Source of the DNA: Pseudomonas antarctica
GTDB lineage: Bacteria > Pseudomonadota > Gammaproteobacteria > Pseudomonadales > Pseudomonadaceae
Direction of reading: 5' to 3'
Assembly: GCF_001647715.1 (NCBI RefSeq)
Contig: NZ_CP015600.1
Location: 558,001-622,000, forward strand
DNA: 64,000 nucleotides
Position 1 is the first letter of the stretch. The number at the start of each line of letters is the position of its first letter. Of this stretch, positions 56,133 through 64,000 are shown piece by piece. Below the pieces are notes generated by a model. That model saw nothing but the letters and a program-made list of their open reading frames with translations, was not told the DNA's origin and ran no database searches. Both the position numbers and the translations under genes were made by a program.

Positions 56133-56984
56133 ATGGCTAAAATTATCGGCATCATCGTCGTCATCGCAAGCGTGCTCGGTGGGTACGTCCTGTCCCACGG
56201 TAAAATTGCTGCGCTGATCCAGCCCTTCGAAGTGATGATTATCGGCGGTGCGGCCTTGGGTGCATTCTTGCAGGCCAACCCCGGCTACATGACCATGCAT
56301 GTGATCAAGAAGTCGCTGGGCATGTTCAGCTCGCGTTTCTCTCACACCTTCTACCTGGAAGTACTGGGTCTGATATTCGAGATCCTCAACAAGAGCCGCC
56401 GCGAAGGCATGATGGCCATCGAAGGCGATATCGAAGACGCCGCCGCCAGCCCGATTTTCGCCAAGTACCCGGCCGTGCTCAAAGATGAGCGCATGACCGC
56501 CTACATCTGTGATTACCTGCGCATCATGTCCTCCGGCAACATGGCGCCTCACGAGCTGGAAGGCTTGTTCGACATGGAGCTGTTCAGCCTTAAAGAAGAG
56601 TTGGAACACCCTTCGCACGCCGTGACCGGCGTTGCTGACGCCATGCCCGGGTTTGGTATTGTCGCGGCGGTACTCGGTATTGTGGTGACCATGGCGTCCC
56701 TGGGCGAAGGCGACCAGAAGGCCATTGGCATGCACGTGGGTGCGGCCCTCGTCGGTACCTTCTTCGGTATTCTGGCGGCCTATGGTTTCTTTGGACCGCT
56801 CGCTACCTGCCTGGCCCATGATGCCAAGGAAGAGGTCAACCTCTACGAAGCGATCAAGGCGTGCCTGGTGGCTTCGGCGTCCGGTATGCCGCCATCGCTG
56901 GCGGTGGAGTTCGGGCGCAAGGTGCTGTACCCGAAACATCGCCCAAGTTTTTCCGAGCTGGAACAAGCGGTTCGCGGTCGCTAA
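56133..56984 (+). CDS. motA: Flagellar motor stator protein MotA
   Basis: MotA forms, with MotB, the proton channel that drives flagellar rotation. The 283-residue protein has four membrane helices: two at the N-terminus (IGIIVVIASVLGGYVLSHG and a second near 35-50) and two in the C-terminal half (GFGIVAAVLGIVVTMASLG, then ALVGTFFGILAAYGFFGP). The cytoplasmic loop between is rich in charged residues that face FliG. It is followed 3 bases later by motB. This is the chromosomal MotAB pair of PA4954-PA4953. Confidence 0.96.
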   Translation: MAKIIGIIVVIASVLGGYVLSHGKIAALIQPFEVMIIGGAALGAFLQANPGYMTMHVIKKSLGMFSSRFSHTFYLEVLGLIFEILNKSRREGMMAIEGDIEDAAASPIFAKYPAVLKDERMTAYICDYLRIMSSGNMAPHELEGLFDMELFSLKEELEHPSHAVTGVADAMPGFGIVAAVLGIVVTMASLGEGDQKAIGMHVGAALVGTFFGILAAYGFFGPLATCLAHDAKEEVNLYEAIKACLVASASGMPPSLAVEFGRKVLYPKHRPSFSELEQAVRGR

Positions 56985-56987
56985 ACC

Positions 56988-58016
56988 ATGGAAAACAACC
57001 AGCCGATAATCATCAAGCGCGTCAAGCGCTTCGCTGCGGGGCACCATGGTGGCGCATGGAAAATCGCCTTCGCCGACTTCGCGACGGCGATGATGGCGTT
57101 CTTTCTGGTGCTGTGGTTGATGTCGACCGCTACGCCGGAACAAAAAATCGCCATCGCCGGTTACTTCAAGGACCCGATAGGCTTTTCGGAGAGTGGTACG
57201 CCCTTTGTGATTGACCTGGGCGGCTCGCCGCAGCTGGCGCCTGAGCGCACCATCAACCCCGAGGTCAAGACCGAATCGCCGCAGGAAAACATCCCGATCG
57301 AGCGCGACACTGTCGAGAGCATGGCCGAGCAGGTCGAGAAAGAGCGCCTCGAGTTGTTGCTGCAGGAACTGCAGACCAAGGTTGAAGAAAACCCGCAGCT
57401 GTTGAAATTCAAGGATCAGATTTCCTTCGAGATCACGCCGGAAGGCTTGCGCATCCAGATCACCGACGCCGCCAACCGGCCGATGTTCGACTCCGGCAGT
57501 GCGCGTTTGAAACCGTACTTTGAAGACATCCTGCTGGCCATGGCCGACACGATCAAAGCGGTGCCGAACAAGATCAGCATCAGTGGCCACACCGACGCCA
57601 AGCCGTATGCAGGCCAGGGCGACTTCGGCAACTGGGAGCTTTCGGCCAACCGTGCCAACGCTGCCCGGCGTGCGCTGGTGGCGGGCAGCTATCCGGACCC
57701 GCAAGTGGCGCGCGTGGTGGGTTTTGCCTCCTCGCAGCTGTTCGATCCCAAGGACCCGTTCAACCCGATCAACCGTCGGATCGATATCGTGGTGCTGACC
57801 AAAAAAGCCCAGCGTGCGATCGAAGGCGATCAAGGCGCGGCCCCATCGGCACCGACCCAAGGTGCCGGTGCGCCAGGCGAAGTGCCGGCTGATCCGAACG
57901 CCATTCCACCAGGTCAGGAGCCGTTGCCTGCCCATGAGCTGCGGCAGAAGCTGAACCTGTTTGATGATGGCGGGGTGAAAGATCCTACGGCGCCTGCACC
58001 GGCGCCCGGCTCGTAA
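56988..58016 (+). CDS. motB: Flagellar motor stator protein MotB
   Basis: MotB anchors the stator to peptidoglycan. The 342-residue protein has one N-terminal helix with the proton-binding Asp30 (AFADFATAMMAFFLVLWLMS), a plug region, and a C-terminal OmpA-like domain with ISGHTDAKPYAGQGDFGNWE and LSANRANAARRALV for peptidoglycan. The last 60 residues are rich in Pro and Ala, longer than in E. coli. A strong terminator follows. Confidence 0.96.
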   Translation: MENNQPIIIKRVKRFAAGHHGGAWKIAFADFATAMMAFFLVLWLMSTATPEQKIAIAGYFKDPIGFSESGTPFVIDLGGSPQLAPERTINPEVKTESPQENIPIERDTVESMAEQVEKERLELLLQELQTKVEENPQLLKFKDQISFEITPEGLRIQITDAANRPMFDSGSARLKPYFEDILLAMADTIKAVPNKISISGHTDAKPYAGQGDFGNWELSANRANAARRALVAGSYPDPQVARVVGFASSQLFDPKDPFNPINRRIDIVVLTKKAQRAIEGDQGAAPSAPTQGAGAPGEVPADPNAIPPGQEPLPAHELRQKLNLFDDGGVKDPTAPAPAPGS

Positions 58017-58025
58017 GCCGCATGC

Positions 58026-58054
58026 AAAAAGGCCGCGATGATCGCGGCCTTTTT
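58026..58054. terminator. Rho-independent terminator between motB and rsgA
   Basis: GGCCGCG and CGCGGCC pair around ATGAT, with AAAAA before and TTTTT after. The symmetric tails allow it to serve both convergent genes. Confidence 0.9.
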
Positions 58055-58065
58055 GTCTCAGCAGT

Positions 58066-59097
58066 TTAGTAACTGCTCTCGGGCAAGCTCGCAATAATCG
58101 AACGATAGCTGTTCATGCGCTGCTGCTGTACGCGGCCATCTTCCAGGGCCTTGAGCAGTGCACAGCCCGGCTCGCGGTCGTGTTTGCAGTCGCGGAAGCG
58201 GCAGGTGCCGATCAGGTCGTTGAATTCGATGAAGCCCGCTTCCACATCGCTGCGGCTGACGTGGCCGAGGCCGAATTCACGAATGCCTGGGGAGTCGATC
58301 AGTTCACCGCCGCCGGGGAAATGGAACAATCGTGCGGTGGTGGTGGTGTGGGTACCCTGGCCGGACAGCTCCGACAGCGGGCCGACACGGGTGTCGACTT
58401 CCGGCAGCAGGCTGTTGACCAGCGACGATTTGCCCACGCCCGACTGGCCGACAAACACACTGATGCGCCCGTCCAACTGCTGTTGCAGCTGTTCCATGCC
58501 GTTGCCGTGATGCGCCGAGACTTCCAGCACCGGGTAACCCAGGGTGCGATAGACCGCCAGCAACGCATTGAGCGCCGGGGCGTTCTGCTCGTCGATCAGG
58601 TCGAATTTGTTCAGCAGCAACAACGGGCGAATGCCGGCATGCTCGGCTGCAACCAAATAGCGGTCGATCAGGTTGGCATGTGGCTCGGGCAGCGGCGCGA
58701 ACACGATCACGATCATGTCGACGTTGGCGGCCACCGGCTTGAGCTGCCCGCGGCTGTCAGGCCGACGCAGTTCGGTGGTGCGTGGCAACTGGGCGACGAT
58801 TACGCCGATGCCTTGGTTGCCGGCACGCCACACGACCTTGTCGCCGGTCACCAGCGCAGGCAGGTTGGCGCGCAAGTGGCAACGGGAAACAGAACCCGCG
58901 AGTTCGCCTTCCAGCGCCTCGACTTCGACCTGCACACCAAAGTGTGCGATCACCAGGCCCGTTTGTTCGGGGCCCAGGTCGCCGCCCTCGAGCGCTTCTA
59001 CGGCGGAGGATTCACGTTTGGCGGCGCGGGCGGCGCGTTCACCTTGAATCTTTTCGATGCGCCAGTTTTGGCGACGATTGAGCTGGCGTTTGGCCAT
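58066..59097 (-). CDS. rsgA: Ribosome small-subunit biogenesis GTPase RsgA
   Basis: RsgA is a circularly permuted GTPase that checks late 30S assembly. The 343-residue protein has an N-terminal OB-fold, then the GTPase motifs in permuted order: [11 protein letters not shown] (G4), [12 protein letters not shown] (G1) and [10 protein letters not shown] (G3). The C-terminal zinc knuckle has Cys-x5-Cys-x-His-x5-Cys ([15 protein letters not shown]). The ATG at 59097 gives [13 protein letters not shown], the usual opening. It is divergent from orn. Confidence 0.97.
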   Translation of the reverse strand: MAKRQLNRRQNWRIEKIQGERAARAAKRESSAVEALEGGDLGPEQTGLVIAHFGVQVEVEALEGELAGSVSRCHLRANLPALVTGDKVVWRAGNQGIGVIVAQLPRTTELRRPDSRGQLKPVAANVDMIVIVFAPLPEPHANLIDRYLVAAEHAGIRPLLLLNKFDLIDEQNAPALNALLAVYRTLGYPVLEVSAHHGNGMEQLQQQLDGRISVFVGQSGVGKSSLVNSLLPEVDTRVGPLSELSGQGTHTTTTARLFHFPGGGELIDSPGIREFGLGHVSRSDVEAGFIEFNDLIGTCRFRDCKHDREPGCALLKALEDGRVQQQRMNSYRSIIASLPESSY

Positions 59098-59205
59098 TGG
59101 TGTTCCGTGTCGATAATGCAAAGGTTGGGTAAAACGGTCGCGAGTCTAGCACGGCCCCGCCTGCTAAACTGCGCAGCTACGCTAAGGTGCCAAGAGAATC
59201 AAGCC

Positions 59206-59748
59206 ATGCAAAACCCACAGAACCTGATTTGGATCGATCTGGAAATGACCGGTCTGAACCCCGACACCGACGTCATCATCGAGATGGCGACCATTGTCAC
59301 CGACAGCAACCTCAACACCTTGGCTGAAGGTCCGGTGATCGCCATCCATCACAGCGACGCCGTACTCGCCACCATGGACGAGTGGAACACCCGCACCCAC
59401 GGCAACTCCGGGCTGACCCAGCGCGTGCGCGACAGCCGTATCAGCATGGCTGAAGCTGAAGCCGAAACCATCGCCTTCCTGGAAAAATGGGTGCCCAAGG
59501 GCAAGTCGCCGATCTGCGGCAACAGCATCTGCCAGGACCGCCGCTTCCTTTATACGCACATGAAGGGGTTGGAAAGCTACTTCCACTATCGCAACCTGGA
59601 TGTGTCCACCTTGAAAGAGCTGGCCGCACGCTGGGCGCCGGAAGTTAAGGACAGCTTCCATAAAGGCAGCACTCACTTGGCACTGGACGATATCCGCGAA
59701 TCGATCGCCGAGCTGCAGCATTATCGCAAGCATTTCATCAAGGCTTGA
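59206..59748 (+). CDS. orn: Oligoribonuclease
   Basis: Orn degrades short oligoribonucleotides, including pGpG from cyclic-di-GMP turnover, and is essential in many bacteria. The 180-residue DEDDh exonuclease has [10 protein letters not shown] (D, E), the central [13 protein letters not shown] with its Asp, and [11 protein letters not shown] with the last His and Asp. An extended -10 (TGCTAAACT, 59162-59170) lies 36 bases upstream. It is divergent from rsgA, as in P. aeruginosa and E. coli. Confidence 0.97.
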   Translation: MQNPQNLIWIDLEMTGLNPDTDVIIEMATIVTDSNLNTLAEGPVIAIHHSDAVLATMDEWNTRTHGNSGLTQRVRDSRISMAEAEAETIAFLEKWVPKGKSPICGNSICQDRRFLYTHMKGLESYFHYRNLDVSTLKELAARWAPEVKDSFHKGSTHLALDDIRESIAELQHYRKHFIKA

Positions 59749-59773
59749 ATCTGTGGCGCCCGGCCCGGCGTCT

Positions 59774-59855
59774 TCGCGAGCAAGCCCGCTCCCACCTTCG
59801 ACCGCATTCCAATGGAGGGACGCGGTTAAATGTGGGAGCGGGCTTGCTCGCGAAG
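59774..59855. repeat. REPIN-type pair in outward orientation, GGGCTTGCTCGCGAA class
   Basis: TCGCGAGCAAGCCCGCTCCC is followed after about 37 bases by GTGGGAGCGGGCTTGCTCG. The orientation matches the pair near 37750. It lies between orn and the TRIC gene. Confidence 0.9.
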
Positions 59856-59942
59856 GGCGTGCCTCGGTCTTTCGCCTGGCGCCCTCTTTTGGTGCCACCA
59901 GCAAATGATTAGACTGCCGGCCTCTTTGCAAGGATCGCCATC

Positions 59943-60557
59943 ATGCTGTTGATGCTCTACCTCATCGCCATCACCGCCGAAGCCATGACCGGTGCCCTGT
60001 CCGCCGGTCGGCGCGGCATGGACTGGTTTGGCGTGGTGCTGATCGCCTGCGTCACGGCGCTGGGCGGCGGTTCGGTGCGTGATGTGTTGTTGGGGCATTA
60101 CCCGCTGACCTGGGTCAAGCACCCGGAATACCTAGTGTTGACTTCGATCGCCGCGCTGGTGACGATCTTTATTGCGCCGCTGATGCGTCACCTGCGTTCG
60201 CTGTTCCTGGCGCTGGATGCGGTGGGGCTGGTGGCCTTCACCTTGATTGGCTGCATGACGGCGCTGGAAATGGGCCACGGCATGCTGGTGGCCTCGGTCA
60301 GCGGCGTCATCACCGGGGTTTTCGGCGGCATCCTGCGGGATATCTTCTGCAACGACATCCCACTGATCTTCCGTCGTGAGCTGTATGCCAGCGTGTCGTT
60401 CCTCGCCGCCTGGTTCTACATGCTGTGCCTGTACCTGGAACTGCCCAGCGAGCAGGCAATTTTGCTCACCTTGTTCAGCGGCTTTCTACTGCGCCTGCTG
60501 GCGATCCGTTTTCACTGGGAAATGCCCAAATTCGTCTACAACGACGACGTGCACTAG
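59943..60557 (+). CDS. TRIC-type trimeric cation channel family protein (YadS-like)
   Basis: This 204-residue inner membrane protein has about seven hydrophobic segments arranged as two similar halves, the UPF0126/TRIC pattern. Each half has the glycine-rich kinked helix: ALGGGSVRDVLLG in the first and GVFGGILRDIFC in the second, with the basic Arg that lines the pore. Prokaryotic TRIC proteins conduct potassium; the role here is unknown. It overlaps the end of the convergent queG by 4 bases. Confidence 0.9.
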   Translation: MLLMLYLIAITAEAMTGALSAGRRGMDWFGVVLIACVTALGGGSVRDVLLGHYPLTWVKHPEYLVLTSIAALVTIFIAPLMRHLRSLFLALDAVGLVAFTLIGCMTALEMGHGMLVASVSGVITGVFGGILRDIFCNDIPLIFRRELYASVSFLAAWFYMLCLYLELPSEQAILLTLFSGFLLRLLAIRFHWEMPKFVYNDDVH

Positions 60558-61618
60558 CGCGTAGCGTGCTGGTTAAGCGCCCACTCCACGTGTTCGCGCA
60601 CCAGGTCCGAGGGGTAATCGCGGCGCGCCTTCAAGGCTTCCAGCACCGGAATGCTCGACGGCGCATTGCCCAGGCCCACAGCCAGGTTGCGCAGCCAGCG
60701 CTCATAACCGGCGCGGCGTAGCGGTGAGCCTTCCGTGCTGCTGAGGAATTTATCCTCGTCCCACATAAACAGTTCAGCCAGCTCTGCGTTATCCAGATTA
60801 TGCCGTGGCTTGAAATCACCTTCGTCGGTAGCGCGGGCGAAACGATTCCACGGGCAAACGATCTGACAGTCATCACAGCCGAACACGCGATTGCCGATCA
60901 GGGGGCGCAGGTCTTCCGGGATTGCGCTCTTGAGCTCGATGGTCAGGTAGGAAATGCAGCGTCGTGCATCCAGTACATAGGGGCCGACGAAGGCGTTGGT
61001 GGGGCAGATGTCCAGGCAGGCCGTGCAGCGGCCGCAATGTTCGGTGGTGTGAGGGGCGTCAACCGGCAGGGGCAAATCGACAAACAGTTCGCTCAAGAAG
61101 AAATAACTGCCGGCCTTGCGATTGAGTACCAGGGTGTTTTTGCCGATCCAGCCCAGGCCTGCCTGTTCGGCGATGGCTTTTTCCAGCACCGGCGCGCTGT
61201 CGACAAAGGCGCGAAAGCCGAACGGGCCGATCTGCGCCTGAATGCGGTCAGCCAGTTGCTGCACGCGTTTGCGGATCAGCTTGTGATAATCCCGGCCCAG
61301 GGCGTAACGGGAGATGTAGGCTTTCTCTGGCTTTGCCAGCAGTTGCGCCATTTGGGTGTCGCCTGGCAGATAATCCATGCGCAGCGACACCACGCGCAGA
61401 GTGCCCGGCACCAGTTCATCGGGATGGGAGCGTTTGCTGCCATGGGCGCCCATGTATTCCATCTCGCCGTGGTAGCCCGCGTCGAGCCAGCGTTGCAGGT
61501 GCTGCTCATGCTCGGCCAGGTCCAGGCCGCTGATGCCGACTTGTTGAAAGCCCAGTTCACGGCCCCAGTCTTTGATCGATTGGGCGAGGGCGGGCAGATC
61601 GGTGGTGATGGCAGGCAT
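60554..61618 (-). CDS. queG: Epoxyqueuosine reductase
   Basis: QueG reduces epoxyqueuosine to queuosine in tRNA, the last step of the pathway, using cobalamin and two [4Fe-4S] clusters. The 354-residue protein has both cluster motifs: CGRCTACLDICPTNA and CDDCQIVCPWNRF. The N-terminal cobalamin-binding half and a short C-terminal HEAT-like helical tail are present. The ATG at 61618 gives MPAITTDLPALAQ; longer in-frame starts run into the divergent nnrD. queG and nnrD-tsaE-amiB are divergent neighbours in P. aeruginosa also. Confidence 0.96.
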   Translation of the reverse strand: MPAITTDLPALAQSIKDWGRELGFQQVGISGLDLAEHEQHLQRWLDAGYHGEMEYMGAHGSKRSHPDELVPGTLRVVSLRMDYLPGDTQMAQLLAKPEKAYISRYALGRDYHKLIRKRVQQLADRIQAQIGPFGFRAFVDSAPVLEKAIAEQAGLGWIGKNTLVLNRKAGSYFFLSELFVDLPLPVDAPHTTEHCGRCTACLDICPTNAFVGPYVLDARRCISYLTIELKSAIPEDLRPLIGNRVFGCDDCQIVCPWNRFARATDEGDFKPRHNLDNAELAELFMWDEDKFLSSTEGSPLRRAGYERWLRNLAVGLGNAPSSIPVLEALKARRDYPSDLVREHVEWALNQHATR

Positions 61619-61681
61619 GAGACAAGGGAAACCGCAGGTTAGATAGGTATAATTCTGCCAGACATCGGAGCTTGAAGACGC

Positions 61682-62542
61682 ATGCCGCAGACAAAACACG
61701 CAATAACCGACGTACAGCCCCTGTTGCACGGCCATTTGCCGCAACTCGCTGCGCGCGCCCCGGACGCCCATAAAGGCCAATTCGGCCACCTGTTGGTCAT
61801 TGGCGGCGACCGAGGCTTTGGCGGCGCGGCACTGTTGAGTGCCGAAAGCGCCTTGCGCAGTGGCGCGGGCATGGTGTCCCTGGCGACCCGGCCTGAACAC
61901 GTGCCGGCCGCACTGGCGCGCTTGCCGGAAGTCATGACCGTCGGCGTGAGTTCGGCCAACCAGTTGATGGGGCTGCTGGAAAAGATTTCAGTCATTGTCA
62001 TCGGCCCGGGCCTGGGCGCTGCGTCCTGGGGTAAAAGCCTGTTGTCCGTCGCCGCCAATGCCTCGCAGCCGCAAGTCTGGGACGCAGATGCGTTGAATCA
62101 GTTGGCCACGGGCGGCGTAAGCCTTCCCGCTAACAGCGTGATTACGCCGCACCCTGGCGAGGCGGCGCGTTTGATGGACATCACGACAGTCGAGGTTCAG
62201 GCCGATCGCCTTAAGGTGGCGCGCGCGTTGAGCCAGAAATTCAATGCAGTGACTATTCTCAAGGGTGCTGGCAGTTTGATTGCTAGCCCGGACGGACGTG
62301 TTTCGCGATGTGACCAAGGCCACCCGGCGATGGCCACCGCCGGTTTGGGTGACGTCCTGAGTGGCTTGGTGGGCGCATTACTTGCCCAAGGCATGCCCGC
62401 TTATGAAGCCAGCTGCCTGGCCGTGTGGCTGCACGCCACGGCGGGGGATCGCCAGGGCACCTTTGGGCGCGGCTTGGCTGCCAGCGACCTGATACCTGCC
62501 ATTCGTCAATTGCTGGAGGAGCAGTCGCCGTGTCTGAAGTAA
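61682..62542 (+). CDS. nnrD: ADP-dependent NAD(P)H-hydrate dehydratase
   Basis: This enzyme repairs NAD(P)H damaged by hydration, using ADP. The 286-residue protein has only the ribokinase-like dehydratase domain: GHLLVIGGDRGFGGAALLSA, SVITPHPGEAARLM, and MATAGLGDVLSGLVGALLAQ. The N-terminal epimerase domain (YjeF-N), which E. coli Nnr carries in the same chain, is absent. It starts 63 bases after the divergent queG start and overlaps tsaE by 13 bases. Confidence 0.93.
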   Translation: MPQTKHAITDVQPLLHGHLPQLAARAPDAHKGQFGHLLVIGGDRGFGGAALLSAESALRSGAGMVSLATRPEHVPAALARLPEVMTVGVSSANQLMGLLEKISVIVIGPGLGAASWGKSLLSVAANASQPQVWDADALNQLATGGVSLPANSVITPHPGEAARLMDITTVEVQADRLKVARALSQKFNAVTILKGAGSLIASPDGRVSRCDQGHPAMATAGLGDVLSGLVGALLAQGMPAYEASCLAVWLHATAGDRQGTFGRGLAASDLIPAIRQLLEEQSPCLK

Positions 62543-63000
62543 CCCTTTTCCTGGCGGATGAAGACGCCATGGTCGCGTTCGGCAATCGCATTGCCCAGGT
62601 TACGGCCGGTGCCGGGTTGATCTTTCTCAAGGGCGATTTGGGGGCCGGGAAAACCACACTGTCCCGCGGGATTATTCGTGGGTTGGGTCACGCCGGGGCG
62701 GTAAAAAGCCCTACGTTTACCTTGGTCGAACCTTACGAGATCGGTGATGTTCGCGCCTTCCACTTCGACCTGTATCGCCTGGTAGATCCCGAAGAACTGG
62801 AGTACATGGGCATCCGTGATTACTTTGACGAAGATGCGTTGTGCCTGATCGAGTGGCCAGATAAAGGCACAGGCTTTTTGCCAAAGCCGGACCTGACCAT
62901 TACCATTACGCCGCACGATCACGGACGTCAGCTGAAGTTGTTGCCCCAGAGTGCGCGCGGTGAGTCGTGGTGCGCTGCTCTGGCATTGGAATTCAAATAA
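62530..63000 (+). CDS. tsaE: tRNA threonylcarbamoyladenosine biosynthesis ATPase TsaE
   Basis: TsaE is the ATPase that works with TsaB-TsaD to make t6A at position 37 of ANN-decoding tRNAs. The 156-residue protein has the P-loop GDLGAGKTTLSRG, then SPTFTLVEPYE, HFDLYRLVDPEELE and CLIEWPDKG with the Walker B-type residues. The GTG at 62530 follows GGAGGAG by 8 bases and overlaps nnrD by 13 bases, so the two are coupled. amiB follows 17 bases later. Confidence 0.96.
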   Translation: MSEVTLFLADEDAMVAFGNRIAQVTAGAGLIFLKGDLGAGKTTLSRGIIRGLGHAGAVKSPTFTLVEPYEIGDVRAFHFDLYRLVDPEELEYMGIRDYFDEDALCLIEWPDKGTGFLPKPDLTITITPHDHGRQLKLLPQSARGESWCAALALEFK

Positions 63001-63017
63001 AATTGGTGGGGTTAGGT

Positions 63018-64000
63018 ATGCGCTTTCGCGCGATGGTTGCTGTCGTAGGGGTGTTGCTTGCGGCAATGACTTTCAATGCTCTGGCTGCTTCACAGGTGAA
63101 AAGTGTTCGCCTATGGCGAGCGCCGGATAACACGCGACTGGTGTTCGACCTGTCTGGCCCGGTCCAGCACAGCGTCTTTACCCTGACGGCGCCCGATCGC
63201 CTGGTGATCGACATCAATGGCGCGACCCTGGCCGCGCCGCTGAAAGTCTCCACCGCCAATACGCCGATTACGTCGATGCGCTCGGCTCAGCGCACGCCGA
63301 CCGATCTGCGTGTGGTCATCGACCTGAAAAAGGCCGTGACCCCGAAAAGTTTTGTGCTGGCGCCGAACGCCCAATACGGCAATCGGCTGGTGGTCGACCT
63401 GTTCGACAACGCCGCCGATGCCGCACCGCCGCCTGCGCCAACCCCAAGTGTTGCGACCGTGCCGGCAGTGCCCGTCAACCCGTCGCAACCACAGGTCAAG
63501 CTGCCACCGCCGCCGCCAGCGCCTGCGGGCAAGCGCGACATTATCGTGGTGATCGACGCCGGCCACGGCGGTGAAGACCCGGGTGCCTCTGGCTCGCGCG
63601 GGCAGCACGAAAAAGACGTGGTACTGGCCATCGCTCGTGAACTGCAGCGTCAGGTCAATGGCATGAAAGGCTATCGCGCCGAGCTGACCCGTACCGGCGA
63701 CTACTTCATTCCGTTGCGCGGCCGTACCGAAATCGCCCGCAAGAAGGGCGCTGACCTGTTTGTGTCGATCCATGCCGACGCCGCACCTTCGGCCGCCGCC
63801 TTTGGCGCTTCGGTGTTTGCCCTGTCGGACCGCGGTGCTACATCCGAAACTGCACGTTGGCTGGCCGACAGTGAAAACCGTTCCGACTTGATCGGCGGCG
63901 CCGGCAACGTGTCCCTCGATGACAAGGACAAAATGCTCGCCGGCGTACTGCTCGACCTGTCGATGACCGCTTCGCTGACGTCCAGCTTGAACGTCGGCCA
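63018..64000 (+). CDS. amiB: N-acetylmuramoyl-L-alanine amidase AmiB, 3' end outside the window
   Basis: AmiB cuts the peptide from peptidoglycan during daughter-cell separation. The first 327 residues are seen; the reading frame is open to the window end. They hold a signal peptide (MRFRAMVAVVGVLLAAMTF, cut after ALA), an AMIN domain (about 26-130) that targets the septum, a Pro-rich linker (about 133-172), and the start of an Amidase_3 domain with VIDAGHGGEDPGASG (zinc His and Glu) and FVSIHADAAPS. In P. aeruginosa mutL follows. Confidence 0.96.
   Translation, partial: MRFRAMVAVVGVLLAAMTFNALAASQVKSVRLWRAPDNTRLVFDLSGPVQHSVFTLTAPDRLVIDINGATLAAPLKVSTANTPITSMRSAQRTPTDLRVVIDLKKAVTPKSFVLAPNAQYGNRLVVDLFDNAADAAPPPAPTPSVATVPAVPVNPSQPQVKLPPPPPAPAGKRDIIVVIDAGHGGEDPGASGSRGQHEKDVVLAIARELQRQVNGMKGYRAELTRTGDYFIPLRGRTEIARKKGADLFVSIHADAAPSAAAFGASVFALSDRGATSETARWLADSENRSDLIGGAGNVSLDDKDKMLAGVLLDLSMTASLTSSLNVG

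Noticed and set aside
56091..58094. A 667-codon open frame antisense to motA-motB
   Set aside because: It spans two genuine genes and a terminator; there is no family resemblance.

Overview
The window is chromosomal DNA of a fluorescent Pseudomonas, most likely from the P. fluorescens group. The evidence is the gene order, which follows the P. aeruginosa PAO1 stretch from glnE down to amiB with several deletions and insertions, the GC-rich coding, and ten copies of REP/REPIN-type palindromes (GTGGGAGC-GGCTTGC-GCGA) between operons. I see no rRNA, tRNA, CRISPR array, prophage or insertion sequence.

Region 1 (1-28030) is the LPS core locus. It opens with glnE. Then come six overlapping or abutting genes: waaF and waaC (inner-core heptoses), waaG (core glucosyltransferase), waaP (heptose kinase) and three more WaaP/InaA-like kinase-fold proteins. 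An apparent insertion follows: a PqqU/YncD-like TonB-dependent receptor on the minus strand and two tandem YceK-type lipoproteins. The outer-core run is next: carbamoyltransferase (WapO-like), WapH-like GT4, a Mig-14-type protein, a DnpA-type de-N-acetylase, a DUF6625-type protein, a second GT4 and a GT2. Facing these is an O-antigen ligase fused to a kinase-like domain. Then come msbA (lipid A flippase), hldE (ADP-heptose synthesis) and a sugar-nucleotide epimerase. Together the genes make ADP-heptose, build, phosphorylate and carbamoylate the core, flip it and cap it.

Region 2 (28150-33835) holds a minus-strand group (a protein with a degenerate Nudix-like motif, an aldo/keto reductase, an FAD oxidoreductase), an SMR transporter, a divergent LysR regulator and waaA, which belongs functionally with Region 1.

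Region 3 (33940-42030) contains a TolC-family outer membrane protein, a TPP riboswitch with thiC and the CytX-type transporter (thiamin pyrimidine synthesis and salvage), a DUF3298-type lipoprotein, and nudF, a DUF1249 gene and cpdA (ADP-ribose and cAMP hydrolysis).

Region 4 (42230-64000) is housekeeping: yqiA, parE, a phytase-like esterase, a retropepsin-like protease, parC, a PqiC-type lipoprotein, an AhpA/YtjB-family membrane protein divergent from serB, psd, rhdA, an HDOD protein, motAB, rsgA divergent from orn, a TRIC channel, queG, and nnrD-tsaE-amiB, with amiB cut by the window end.

The most notable observations are the density of kinase folds in the LPS locus, two of them lacking the catalytic Asp; the ligase-kinase fusion; the absence of ilvE between glnE and waaF; the PqqU-like receptor inserted in the LPS locus; a cyclase-like C-terminal domain on the AhpA/YtjB protein; and the REPIN load. 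None amounts to a clearly new defence or mobile system.
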